A stretch of DNA of 64,000 nt from Anaspis maculata (lineage: Eukaryota > Arthropoda > Insecta > Coleoptera > Scraptiidae). This document shows positions 11,640 through 22,514 of this stretch, one piece after another. The stretch is from contig OX421964.1 in NCBI GenBank assembly GCA_949128115.1, positions 33,472,177 to 33,536,176 on the forward strand. The letters are read 5' to 3'. The notes beneath the pieces were generated by a model. It was not told the origin of the DNA, made no database searches, and saw nothing but the letters and a program-made list of their open reading frames with translations. A program made the translations under genes and the position numbers. Position 1 is the first letter of the stretch. Each line of letters starts with the position of its first letter.

Positions 11640-13122
11640 GGGTAAGCACGGGTATCCCCAATTTAGGGTTACCCAGGTTATTCCTATTTTCAAGAAAGAT
11701 AATCCTAACCTATGTAGCAATTTCAGACCAGTTTCCATCTTACCAGCAAAAATTTGGGAACGCGCAATAAAGACAAGACTACTGAAATACTTTGATAAGA
11801 ATAACTATTGGAATGCCAGCCAGCACGGCTTTAGAAAGGGACGTTCCACTGTTACAGCTGTCAGTGCCCTTTTGGTCGAAATGGAAGCTTCATTGGACTG
11901 GAGGGATGAAGTAGTGATGGCGTATTGCGACATCTCAAAAGCATTCGATACTATCAGTCACAAAATTTTCCTGCAGAAGTTGGAGTGTTATGGAGTTAGA
12001 GGGATCGCAAATGATCTTGTTCGATCATACCTCTCAGATAGATCTCAGACTGTACAATAGATGAAAAAAGCATCGAATAAGAGGTTCGTCAAACATGGGG
12101 TCCCTCAGGGCAGCATACTGGGGCCGCTGCTCTTCCTAACTAATATAAATGACCTGCCGTTCAACTTCCCGAATGTTAGCACCTATCGGTTCGCTGATGA
12201 TACCAGTTTTGTGGTCTCCGGGTCAACAAGAGGCGAGGTAGAGGGAAAAATGATGGTGACTCTCCAGGATGCGAAAAATTGGATAAACAGCAACAAGTTG
12301 GCTCTCAATGAAAAAAAAACTCAAAGAATGTACTTTGGAAATGGTGGACAGGAGGTCGGCGCCATTCGTTTCCTGGGCATGCTGATGGATGATCGGCTGA
12401 AGTGGAGGGCACATGTGGATGAGCTGTGTACAAGACTGCCTTCACAGGTTTACTGCCTCAGAAAAATCAAGCAAATAAGTACTTACCAGGCCGCAAGATC
12501 ACTGTACTTTGCTAGAGTACCTACAGTCCGTCCTCTAGTATGGCATGCTCTTCTGGGGTACATCGGCGAAGGTCGGAAGAGTCTTCGGTTTACAAAAACA
12601 GGCGGTCAGAGCGTTGGTAGGAGTGAAGAGCAGAACAAGTTGTAGGGAGCTCTTCAAAGAGCACAGAATACTCACCCTGAGTAGTTTCTTCATTCTCAAT
12701 ACTCTCAGATACGTCCACCAAAACCGATTTCTTTTTGCAAAGAATGGCGACCGGCATGAATACGAGACCAGGGGAAGAGAAAACTTCGCTACACCATTCT
12801 GCCGCACAAATAATACGAGAGGACTGCGCTACTGGGGTCCCAGGCTGTACAATGAGTTGCCCGATGAGTTTCGCATGTTGCCTGAGAACCTCTCCATCAG
12901 AAAAATGAAACTACATCTCCTAAAAAAAAGCTTATACACTGTCGAGGAATTTTTTGATCATCTTGAGTTTTAATGTACAATTTTAATATGTTGTGTTATG
13001 TCATTTACATTAGTCTTTTACTCGGTCTTTTATTTATACATCGTTTATTTATACACCATATAAGTATCTTCGAAATGTTCAACGTTTCTCTGTAATTGTT
13101 ATTATAGGCAATAAAGCCAATC
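11640..13122 (+). pseudogene. non-LTR retrotransposon reverse transcriptase, 5'-truncated
   Basis: RT blocks in order: 'NFRPVSILPAK', 'QHGFRKGRSTVTAVSALL', 'VVMAYCDISKAFDTISHK', 'HGVPQGSILGPLLFLTNINDLP', 'YRFADDTSF', 'IRFLGMLMDDRLKWRAHVD', then after a frameshift near 12600 'VFGLQKQAVRALVGVKSRTSC' and the C-terminal tail to 12973. The catalytic centre is FADD. An in-frame TAG (12058-12060) sits just before the GVPQGS block. The endonuclease and ORF1 are absent; similarity starts near 11665. AATAAAG at 13110-13116 and an ATCT tail mark the 3' end. Inactive. The unrelated frame at 11346-11738 minus is a shadow. Confidence 0.9.
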
Positions 13123-13123
13123 A

Positions 13124-13143
13124 ATCTATCTATCTATCTATCA
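13124..13143 (+). repeat. (ATCT)n 3' tail of the LINE
   Basis: About five tetranucleotide units begin a few bases after the AATAAA signal. They match the pattern of the other two LINE tails in the window. Confidence 0.7.
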
Positions 13144-13174
13144 TCGATCAGATGGCAGTTGTTGGGGGAGTCAG

Positions 13175-13288
13175 TCAGGTTGCTGAGATTTTCCACAAAT
13201 CGCTTCGTCGTAAAATCTCAGCGTCATGCGTTGAACCAACTTCACCAGTAGTCGCAAATGTGATCGTTCTTCTACGACCGCAGACAAT
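13175..13288 (-). pseudogene. HARBI1-like nuclease exon fragment
   Basis: A frame following a plausible splice acceptor (TTTTTCAG at the 13289 side) reads 'IVCGRRRTITFATTGEVGSTHDAEILRRSDLWK'-type sequence (first residue at 13288, stop at 13175). The 'GEVGSTHDAEILRRSDL' block resembles the segment of DDE_Tnp_4/HARBI1 nucleases that follows the first catalytic Asp (GxPGSTHDxRVxxxS). No neighbouring exons were found, so this is an isolated relic. Confidence 0.45.
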
Positions 13289-13372
13289 CTGAAAAATATA
13301 AAACCGCCAAAAAGAAGGAATAAAGAGCGAAAAGTAATTGGACTTGGGCTTCAAACTGTAGTCGACGAACAT

Positions 13373-15100
13373 GAAATGATTCTCTTTGTAACTCTGGTGA
13401 AATTATTTGTTGAAGTCTCGGTTAAAGTACTTCAAATGTATTTCTGCTTAACCTAAAGTTAGCTCTAAATTTCTCATCTGAGAAGTTTTGAACCACTTTA
13501 TGAAATCCTGTACTCTGGGTCATAGCTGGGGCTGCAAAAAAATATCACTGGATTCGTTTTATTAGTGGTTACCTTGAGGACCTCTCAACCCTCTCATTGG
13601 ATGCTCATAGTCCTCGTAGTAAGAAGAACTGTCCAATAATAAGATTCTGAATGCATCTGCTCTCATTTCATTCATGATTTGCGGACTTTCACATTTCATA
13701 GCACGTCACTATGGTCCCTACATTTTTAATTTACCATCCTTGCTTATCGCTTGCGTTCTAAAATCCTAAGTGGTAAATTTTACAAACGTCAACGAACTGT
13801 CGAAATTACCCGGTAAAATTTACCTCAAATCGGAACACGCTATAACTAAATGGAGCTGTGACTCAACATTTTTTGTTTCTGTGAAATCATAGGCGATTTG
13901 AGGAGAAATTTATTCGATCACTCGTTACCTACCAATTGTCTCTTGTCCACTACCGCACAGGCAGCTAAACGATGCCTTAGTGTGGTGCAGTTACTGCAGT
14001 TCCATTCTGCTTTTACAGAAAAGAGCAAGCAGTAACCGGAAAGCACTACAGATCTGTTGAAGAAATTGCTGGTCGCAGTTCCACGATGCATAGTTCGATA
14101 GTTCCTTCGGGAGCTTGGCACCTTGCTTCGACAACGTTCTCTCTGCTCGACATGCGATACCAATATTTCATTTTGTTCGCAATTTTCAATTGGCTATACG
14201 TATTGCTTCACATGAATTTGTGCACTTGCTTTGTAATGAATCAGACGCAGTCAATATCATGACAAAAGACAGCATGCAGCAGGATCTAATGGCCTACACA
14301 ACGTTCAACCAATCACCCGTGATTGATCACGCAGGACGCCCCAGTTAGAAGCGTGCACAAAAACCCCATAAGTTTGTCCTGATAATTCCTCCGCACACAT
14401 TCCATTAAATTATCCCAGCAAAAAGTGGCGTTCGAGATAAATTGCCGTGCAAGACACACCTGTGCCAGAATTTTTATAAATAACTAGCCGCACACGATCA
14501 AAAACACAACCAAACCAAAACTAGAACAAGCTTTGTGGAATGGACTGCCTCTTCCCTCTGCTCCACAACAGTACAGATCTCTGCGTGTTGCGAAAATCGT
14601 AAATTTCCTAATAATTCCGCTGTATGTGACACTGCGAGAATTCCACGATTAAATTACGGAAATATGCCCGTCACGTAGTGTGGCGGCATACTTCCTCCCC
14701 TCACCGCCGTCGGTCTATGATTCCCTCACTTGCTTCCACCCTCCTCTTTCCGCACACACCCTCGTGGCATATTATTTCGGAAAAATGCCTGATATAAACT
14801 GATAGTGGCAATAACTCTGTCTATTGTGTCCTCCTATGGCGCTTCGCTGTCACCACCACATCCACGTGATTGATTCTCGACACGTGGTGAATCCCAGATC
14901 GTTCCCGTATTATACCCTCTCGTGCTATGTACAGGGTGACGGGGTGTCTGACGGCGTGGCAGGATTTTCTTCCACTGTTCTCGTTCCGTCTATTAGATCT
15001 ATCTAAGGTCTGGCCTCGGGTTTGGCACTTACTAAAAATAGGTAATCATTGTTAAAAATATGTTTTTACGTAAATTTTGTCATATTTCAAATGCACTTCT
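13373..15100. other. no confident gene
   Basis: Contains the right partner of the diverged inverted repeat (about 13745-13848). The remaining short frames show no family resemblance. Confidence 0.4.
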
Positions 15101-16097
15101 TTAAAGAGACTTGTTTGCACTCGTTATATTGGCAGAAGCAGCCACGGAAGTTGATGGGGCATTTTCGAATGTCTTCGCTCTTCGTACCATTTTCCCAATC
15201 CTCATTTTATCGGCGATGGATTCCTCCACATACCCCTCCGCGACACCAGAACTCTTCCACCCACCATGCCTTTTGAGAATCAATATGTCGCCTCCGTTTT
15301 CCGCAAGTATGTTCGCCAAAGATCGACGAAACATATGCCCAGTGTAGCTTTCGGGATTTGGCAGCCGCAAAAATGTCGCAATCGTTTTTGGAATTTCGCT
15401 GATCGTATTGTGTCCCATATTTTGCCGGGTTGGCTTTTCATCCCGGATTCCAATAAAAACTCTGGGCATATCTGGAGTTGGTCTTCTACCTAGGTACTAT
15501 TTCAGCACCTCGATCCAAAGTGATTCGAGGTCGACAAATTTTCTAGAAGATCCATTTTTGCTGGTAGGTATTTTTATTACAATCATATTGTCCTGGACGT
15601 CCACATCATTCATCTCCATGTTGCAGAGCTCGTCTGATCTGTGAGCCCCCGCAATTGCGATGACAAAAACTGCCTGTGGCAAAGTCAATTTTTTCATATA
15701 AATTTACCGTTGCAATAGGAAAAATCACCTTTATGGGCAAGAAGGCTGCGTCTGGTGGTTCTGTCAAGAACTTATTGACTTCATACCTGGAAATCACTGA
15801 CGAATTTTCGGAAACTTGCCAATATCTATCTTATCTTTTAATTTGATCGTTGATTTGAGCATCGAAACGATTGCCCACAGAGTCGAAGCCTTCTTATTTA
15901 AAGCTTCTCTTGAAAATAAACCAAAAGCACATTTTAAGACGTTTTTGTGACATCTTTGGTGATACACCAATCTTTGAAGCTTTGTAGGCTTCCATGTATA
16001 GAGCCTTTGACTTTTCGGACAGCAACTTATCATTTACAGTATTTGCCGTTTCCCGAATTATGGGGGGCGTATGTCGGCCACTCTCACTACTACACAT
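15101..16097 (-). pseudogene. Crypton-like tyrosine recombinase relic
   Basis: Frames together cover a tyrosine recombinase. The N-terminal core-binding part (16097-15794) has 'KSKALYMEAYKA' and 'KKASTLWAIVSMLKSTI'. A linker piece, 'EVNKFLTEPPDAAFLP', is at 15797-15606. Box I 'AGAHRSDELCNM' (catalytic Arg) lies at 15697-15497. The C-terminal catalytic part (15469-15101) has H45-x-x-R48 in 'GHMFRRSL', H68 in 'KRHGGW' and Tyr80 in 'VAEGYVEES'. So all four hallmark residues (R, HxxR, H, Y) survive, but several frameshifts separate the pieces. No reverse transcriptase lies nearby, which favours a Crypton-type DNA transposon over DIRS/Ngaro, though a truncated DIRS cannot be excluded. Confidence 0.75.
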
Positions 16098-16418
16098 TTT
16101 TAATTATTGGAAACAACGTAGAACAATGTGGAAAAAGCGAATGTCACACAAAAATCACCAAATTTGTTGATACAAGTGTCAATCGTAAAACAAAAGGATA
16201 AGTACCTACGTTCGTTTTGGAATCAAGCTTACTTAGTTTTTCAAAGATATAATTCTGCTTCATGTTCATTCAAAATGTTTTAAAAATAGGTTCAGAACAA
16301 AAGTAGTGGAAAAAAATACTATGTGAACCATGGTAGAGAAGTCCATTATAGCCTTCGTGACATTATGTCCCTCCGTATAGTATATTATACTATCACTTGT
16401 TAATAAAAATATTGCTTA
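16098..16418. other. no gene recognised
   Basis: AT-rich sequence between the recombinase relic and the 237-bp MITE. Confidence 0.4.
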
Positions 16419-16655
16419 CCGTGGGTTCCACAAAAAAGATAATACGAGATTAGTTGATTCGCGATTTTTCATTGTCAATTTGTAGCTGACTGATCAATGA
16501 AAATGCTGGTTTATCCCTCAATAATGAAAAGATGATGAGTTTAGTACAGATTTCAGGCATTTTTTGTGGTTAATCGCTTAGCATTCAGCAGAAAAAAGTT
16601 CAGTTAATCTGCAATCAGCCTTGATCGCTGATCATCTTTTTTGTGGAACTGACGG
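16419..16655. mobile_element. 237-bp Harbinger-type MITE, copy 1
   Basis: Terminal inverted repeats of about 20 bp (CCGTGGGTTCCACAAAA at the left, complement of CCGTCAGTTCCACAAAA at the right). A second copy of identical length is at 56593-56829. Flanking trinucleotides are TTA and TCA here (imperfect) and TGA/TGA at the other copy. A 3-bp TNA target is typical of PIF/Harbinger MITEs. Confidence 0.85.
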
Positions 16656-17256
16656 TCAGTATTACGAATCGATTTCATTAATTGTGGTTCATTTTTATCA
16701 ACGATTATTATCAAAGTGATCAAGTGATCGAAGTTTTTGGGTTATAACTAACTTAATGTTCTGTCAGAATTTGGTCAACTCTAGCACATTAAAATAATAA
16801 TTGTATACATGACCATTGACCACGTTTATTAAAATTATGTTTTGGAATTGAAGCAGTTCATATTGAAAATGAAATTTTTATAACTTATATGAACGTTTAC
16901 GTGTTTGTTGTGTTGATACATAAGATGTAATGAATTTTATATAAGTTGTATATGGATATTACAGTTTATGTATTCAAGTTGACACTTGTCAAAATAATCT
17001 CGAAAATTATAAAAAATTTACAATTTGCAATGAAACAAACACGTAAAATGTTGTACAACACTCGTGGCTTGTTACACAAGATGATTTCCGACACTCAGCC
17101 TCTTACAGAACTCGGCCTCGTTCTACAAATTTCGGCTTTGTGTCTGAAAACCATTTATGTAACAGCCAACTCGTATCGTAAACTACTATTACATTATTCA
17201 ATGGAAGGTATTTGATTAACTTCTAACAAACGCCCATACGTTATATTATATCTATT
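16656..17256. other. no gene recognised
   Basis: AT-rich. The frame 16946-17215 has no family resemblance. Confidence 0.4.
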
Positions 17257-17270
17257 AACATCAATGATGA

Positions 17271-17551
17271 CTACTTCAGAATGGCTTCTGTAGTCTGCCT
17301 TTTATTTGTATTATAAGTACTCATTTTATGTTCCGCGTGATTTATGTTTGTTAAGTCTGTTAAGGTGTTTGTGTCTTGACATTGATTTTATTCATATTAT
17401 TTGAAATTTTTTAACATGTCATGTACATAGTCAATGCATTGGGGGAGCAGACAGTGGTCTCTCCCCTTCCAGAGTGTTAAGTGTCGTATAAATTATTGAA
17501 TGTCACCCGTGACAGATTGTAATTAAATTTGGATGTTAATAAAAAAAAAAA
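17271..17551 (+). mobile_element. poly-A retroposed fragment with 14-bp target duplication
   Basis: Flanked by identical AACATCAATGATGA at 17257-17270 and 17552-17565. The insert ends in a run of about 13 A preceded by TTAATA. This is the footprint of LINE-machinery integration. The body shows no coding region and may be a 3' UTR piece of a LINE or a processed transcript. Confidence 0.8.
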
Positions 17552-17565
17552 AACATCAATGATGA

Positions 17566-18989
17566 ACCAATGAAAAAGTGTCGATTGTTTTTCGTTATAT
17601 CAAACAGACATTCATTGTATCAATCAAATGATACTCAATAAGTAATCGTTGTTAATTGATATCCTCGTTGATATCATTATCAACATTTCTTTCAGTGAGA
17701 TTTCGTTTCGAAATCAATCAAAAGGCTTGGGAGTGATGCCAAAAAAGGGTTTTAAAAACACAACTTTGAAAACCTAAAACTCCGTAAAATTATGTTTTGG
17801 AGGACATGAATTTTTCAATTCTCTACCTCCCTGTGAATTTTGTGGCACTAATTCCGGGACAACTGTATAGTCCCTTCCCTTCACCATCCATCCTAGAAGA
17901 TTTAAAAGTACTATGGGTACTTACTAAATGTGTTGACAAAAAATAGCTGTTTTCAAACACCTTTCATATCATGTCAAAGCCATATTCTATCATGGGGATT
18001 GGGGACACTGTCTCCAAAGCCGTCGGTAATATTTCAGCGCGCCACAGTATATGATTTGTGGACCCACATATGGGGGCCAGAGTGTCATTTCGAGCTCGCA
18101 CAAAGCGCCTCGTTTGACTTCATATATAGACCATTGTTCCTCCAGTTATGCGTATTTACCCACCCAGAATATTGTTGTCGAGTTTACCAAAATCAACACA
18201 ACGTTATGCACAGAGCTCTGGCCACTTCATTATCGAGCTATTAAACATGTATACCTATACCCCCTCAATTTCCCCTTTATTTATATCAGGGCTCCAAAAC
18301 TCCATCAAAAGAATACCTAACCACGGGAATAACGCAATTAAAATAAGTGGCACTTTTCAGAATACTTCCAAAATGTAAATTTGGTTCTTTATGCATGCGC
18401 CAGGCTCAAGATCAATTCCATTTGGTGGTTTATAGTTCTTCGTTGGGTTATATTGCTTTCGGTTGTAAATTTTATTTGGTTGGTGCTTAGGTGCAGTTTC
18501 ATTACCTCGCAGAGTCATAGTGCTTGTTTTTGTGGGGGGCTAGCCGGGTTGGGCGAGCGACGGACGATTTTTTAAATTGGATTTATATAGGACCGAGGAT
18601 TTGGTGTGTTTAGCCTGATAAACGTATCTCAGTAAAAGCACATTCTCTAATCGAATGATTTGGAAAGCTAATTTTTATAGGTTGTTCTCTTTCGAAAGAC
18701 ACCAGCTTCATCAACATTAGAACATTACGCTTTGTTGAAGCCCGTTCAAAGTATGAAAGTGTTACCTATCGGATTTTTTTTATGTAAAATTTATTCCCCT
18801 TATTATGCTCCATTGCATGTAGACGATCTTTGTGCGGAATTGAAAAGCGTTTCTAGTTTCCAGCCCAACTGCCAAGAGATGAGTCTCAATCAATCATAAA
18901 AATGAAGTAAGGATTGCCAGTATAAATTGAGCACAACGATATAGCAGAAAGACAACAAGCAGGCAGAATCAGAATCAGAACGACACACC
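17566..18989. other. no confident gene
   Basis: Open frames at 17930-18575 (+) overlap each other and lack recognisable domains. Confidence 0.4.
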
Positions 18990-19009
18990 CAAAAATCTAA
19001 GAGACAATC

Positions 19010-19175
19010 CAAAGAAGCCAGGACCTCAAGAAAGCAAAAAATGTTTAGACTTCCTCTTAAATAGGTATGGATACCTGATGAAGCTCTAATCCTTTCCGGT
19101 AACAAGTTGAACACTTCAGGCGCCAGATATTTACAGCTTTTTTGTCCTATCCTCGATCCTATCGTTATGTTCCCT
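19010..19175 (-). pseudogene. LINE reverse transcriptase extreme C-terminus fragment
   Basis: Reads 'GSRIGQKSCKYLAPEVFNLL', then 'PERIRASSGIHTYLRG'. This is the conserved C-terminal motif of many non-LTR ORF2 proteins (G-x-K-S/C-x-x-Y-x-A-P-x-x-F/W-N-x-L-P). The tandem tail of the neighbouring LINE abuts it directly, suggesting that the second LINE inserted into this older one. Confidence 0.55.
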
Positions 19176-19176
19176 T

Positions 19177-19211
19177 TTAATAAATAAATAAATAAATAAA
19201 TAAATAAATAT
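19177..19211 (-). repeat. (ATTT)n 3' tail of the LINE
   Basis: About eight TAAA/AATA units (+ strand view). They follow directly after AATAAAG on the minus strand (CTTTATT at 19213-19219). Confidence 0.75.
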
Positions 19212-19212
19212 A

Positions 19213-21067
19213 CTTTATTTCCACTGACGATACAAGAGACTGGGTGGGAAAATGTCATTTTTCGAGTTGTTTTAAACAAAAAAAGTACATTGAAAATACG
19301 TAGCTTAGTAGGTTTAAACAACAAACTAAATAGTAGTACACTGTAAAAGAGTGCATATCAAACATATTACTACAAATTGAGTGCACAATATCAACAAAAA
19401 TCAGTCATCTATTTTGTAGTAACAACCTTTGACCAGAAGCTCTTTCATGGCGCGTCAAAAAGCATAGATACTGTTAATCTCTTTAGCAGCCAAAGGCACA
19501 TGATTAAAAAGTCTAATTGACATTGGTGTTGGGCCATTCATGATTTGGGTGAACCTGTGAAAAGAGGCGAGCAGTCTGCCAGCGCTACAGGTCTGGTGAA
19601 AATTGACATTTGCATTCTTCCTGAAACGATCAATGTCCCTGTAAACACGCCAGACGCACTCCAGTATGTAGAGGGAAGAGACAGTGAGCAGTCTGTGCTC
19701 CACGAAACACGACCGACAGCTGGTCCGCGGCGACAACCCGAACATGTGACGTATTACACGCTTCTGGGCTATGAAAACATCCCTGGACCGGACTGTTCCC
19801 CCAGCAAAGAATGCCATAACTCAACAGCGACTGGACCGACGAAAAATGATAGGCAAGCATTGTCTCGAGATTCACCACACTTCTCAACTGAAGCAAAGCA
19901 GATGCTCTGGAGGCCATTGCTGGGGCGACCCTCTGAGTCTGGGCAGACCAGGTAAGATGGGAATCAAGCCGGACTCCCAGAACTCTGACATCGCTCACCT
20001 GCTCCAGGATTCTTTTATCGGGTGTTCTCAACAGCAAGTTTAAGTCTGCACGGTTCATGTTAGGGCTGAAAACAATAAAGCCCGTTTTCTCTGCGTTCAA
20101 CACGAGTCCATTTTCACCACACCAGGCCGAGACCTGATCCATACACGACTTCAGCAACACACTCAATCGTTCATAGTTTTGCGCCGACACTATGAATGCT
20201 ATGTCGTCGGCATGAAGAGTACAGAAAGCATCGGTTACTGTCAAGTCATTGATGGAGAGAAGGAAAAGCACAGGTCCCAGGATACTGCCCTGTGGAACTC
20301 CGCTTCTTACAGCAGCTCTAGCTGATGAGAACACCCTACCTCCACTCTTCACGGTCACGAACTGCTCCCTCCCCGAAAGGTACGATTCCAGCCAGTCCAA
20401 GGCTCTGCCCCGCACTCCATGTTTGCATAGTTTATCAAGTAGAGGTCTATGATTTATTGTATCGAATGCCTTACTTAAGTCGAAAAAAAGGCCTGCGCTT
20501 TTAATTCTACCCTCAAAATCTTCTAAAAGCTTATCGTACACAGAAAACATGGCGCCCCGCGTGGACCTCCCTTCCCGGAAACCGTATTGCCACTCTGACA
20601 GGATCGAGTGTTTTTCTATGAAACTTATCAACCTAGCACAAAAATTTTTCAATTACCTTTGATATCGCGGGCAAAATAGCTACCGGTCTGTAGTTAGATA
20701 TTTCTGACTTGCTCCCCTTTTTATGAATCGGTACTATTTTTGAGATTTTCAGATTTTGCGGAAAAACACCATGCTCAAAAGTCAAGTTTATCAAGTGTGT
20801 CAGGGGCTCGCTTATGATGTGTGCCACCGATTTCAGGACACTTGTTGGAAGTTCGTCTGTATCCACAGAATTTGTGTTCGACAGCCCCCGGATCGTGTCG
20901 AAAGTTCCAGTTACCGTCGCTGCAGACAAAAACATACTATTTACGTTGCTCTTTATAGAATTGAGAACTTTCGCACTGTTTCCCAAGGCACCTCCCGAAA
21001 ACAATCGATCCACACTGCCAATGAAATATGCCAATGACACTTTAAGAAAGTCTTGATCTGGAACCAT
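19213..21067 (-). pseudogene. non-LTR retrotransposon reverse transcriptase
   Basis: Three frames continue one another. 21067-20633 carries 'DELPTSVLKSVAHIISEPLT' and 'KIVPIHKKGSKSEISNYRPV'. 20652-19815 carries 'WQYGFREGRSTRGAMFSV', 'GLFFDLSKAFDTINHRPLL', 'SGVPQGSILGPVLFLLSINDL', 'LHADDIAF' and 'VRVLGVRLDSHLTWSAQ'. 19817-19455 carries 'IAQKRVIRHMFGLSPRTSC' and the C-terminal tail. Two frameshifts break it. The catalytic box reads HADD where F/YADD is expected, a further sign of inactivity. The 5' endonuclease is missing. It is related to, but clearly different from, the LINE at 11640-13122. Confidence 0.9.
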
Positions 21068-22022
21068 CCGATCCCCTCACTGGTTTGATACGAACGGCAC
21101 GATCACTTCTCCTGGACGTCTGTCGACCTGTAACTTCGGAATTTCACCACTAATCCTCACCTTGGACTAGACCATCCACGATTGTCCCAGTGTGGCGTTA
21201 TTTCAGCTCCAGCAATTCCAACTCCTTTTTTTTAAACAAACTAAGAAAAAAACTGAACAGAATTTATCAATCCGATCCCATGATTCCAACCGTAACAAAG
21301 CATAGTATGAGGAACATCGTAAACTATTTAAGTTTTAGCAGCCAATCGATTACCAAAATTTCCATTTACATCATTGAATTAGTTTCGTACCTTGGAACAT
21401 CTTCGGAACTTGGTTAATCTTCAATGTAAGGTAATAAGAAAATCACCGAAATACTACCTCTTACCCGGGATTTCTTGAAAAGACGACAGGACAGGAACTA
21501 ATTTTTGATAACTTCAGTTCCTCACACATTGCGACACTTGAAATGCTTTTTTTTCAATTTTACAGAAACACACCAACACAACCTCTAAGCCAAACGCACA
21601 CCAGGCAACTGGGCGTAAAGTCGACAATGCCAAACTGTAAAATTTGCCCGGCCGACTAGAATCACGGTAGGCTGAACTTACTATACTTGCGGCTGCAGCC
21701 TCCATGATTTTGTCTCACGGAAAAAATGTGAAAAGAGACGTTGCTTTATGTATTATGTGCCAGACAACAATTCAATGGAATTGATCCTCTAACTAATTCA
21801 AATGCTGACGATCTTGTTACATGCCAGCTGAAGCCAGCTTAAAAGGGCCTCCAAAAAGGAGGTAGCCAATCCCTTCAAACCCATAAGAAAATGGAGATCA
21901 CGAGACTTGGTTTGCGAATCAAAACACAGTACATTCGTTCAACTTGAGTGTATACTACTGTAATAAATAACAATATTCAAAGTGAGTCAAGGTGAAGATA
22001 CAATTTTTATAGTTCAACAGTA
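21068..22022. other. no gene recognised
   Basis: The first ~110 bases may be further 5' sequence of the LINE. The rest is anonymous. Confidence 0.35.
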
Positions 22023-22514
22023 TACAGGTTGAATCAGTTTAAACGATCAAACTTTGGGTGAGATTCTCCTTATTCTCCTGATTCGGAAAAATATAATATA
22101 GGTACGTGCCTCTCATTTGTTTCCTAAGAAAGATACAAAATGGTTGAATTCATTTTTTTTCGGTTTTTAAAATTTTTCAACTTGCGAACTATCTAATCAA
22201 ATCATCTTAAATTCAGCACAGGTTGGCTTGTCGAAATTATTAACCCACCTGCTAAATTTCAAAGGAATCCAATCAGTGGCGTAGGAGTTCTGGAGGGAAA
22301 ATTTATTTGAAAGCTTTCCCAGATGCTTCCAAATTGATATTTTGCATGTGACAGTTCGCAAGAAAATTTTTGAAAATCGAAAAAAGTGAACTTTGACACC
22401 CTGTATCTTTTTTAGGAAACAAGTAAGAGGCACGTATGTTATATTTTTCTGAATCAGGAGGATGAGGAGAATCTTATTCCAAAGTTTGATTGGTTGAAGC
22501 TGATTCACCCTGTA
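22023..22514. mobile_element. TACAGGG-type foldback element
   Basis: A 492-bp inverted repeat. Left end TACAGGTTGAATCAG, right end CTGATTCACCCTGTA. Shared arm blocks include CTCCTGATTC.GAAAAATA and TTTGTTTCCTAA. The centre contains AATCCAATCAGTGG, also present in the element at 61021-61607, so the two belong to one superfamily. Non-coding. Confidence 0.8.
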
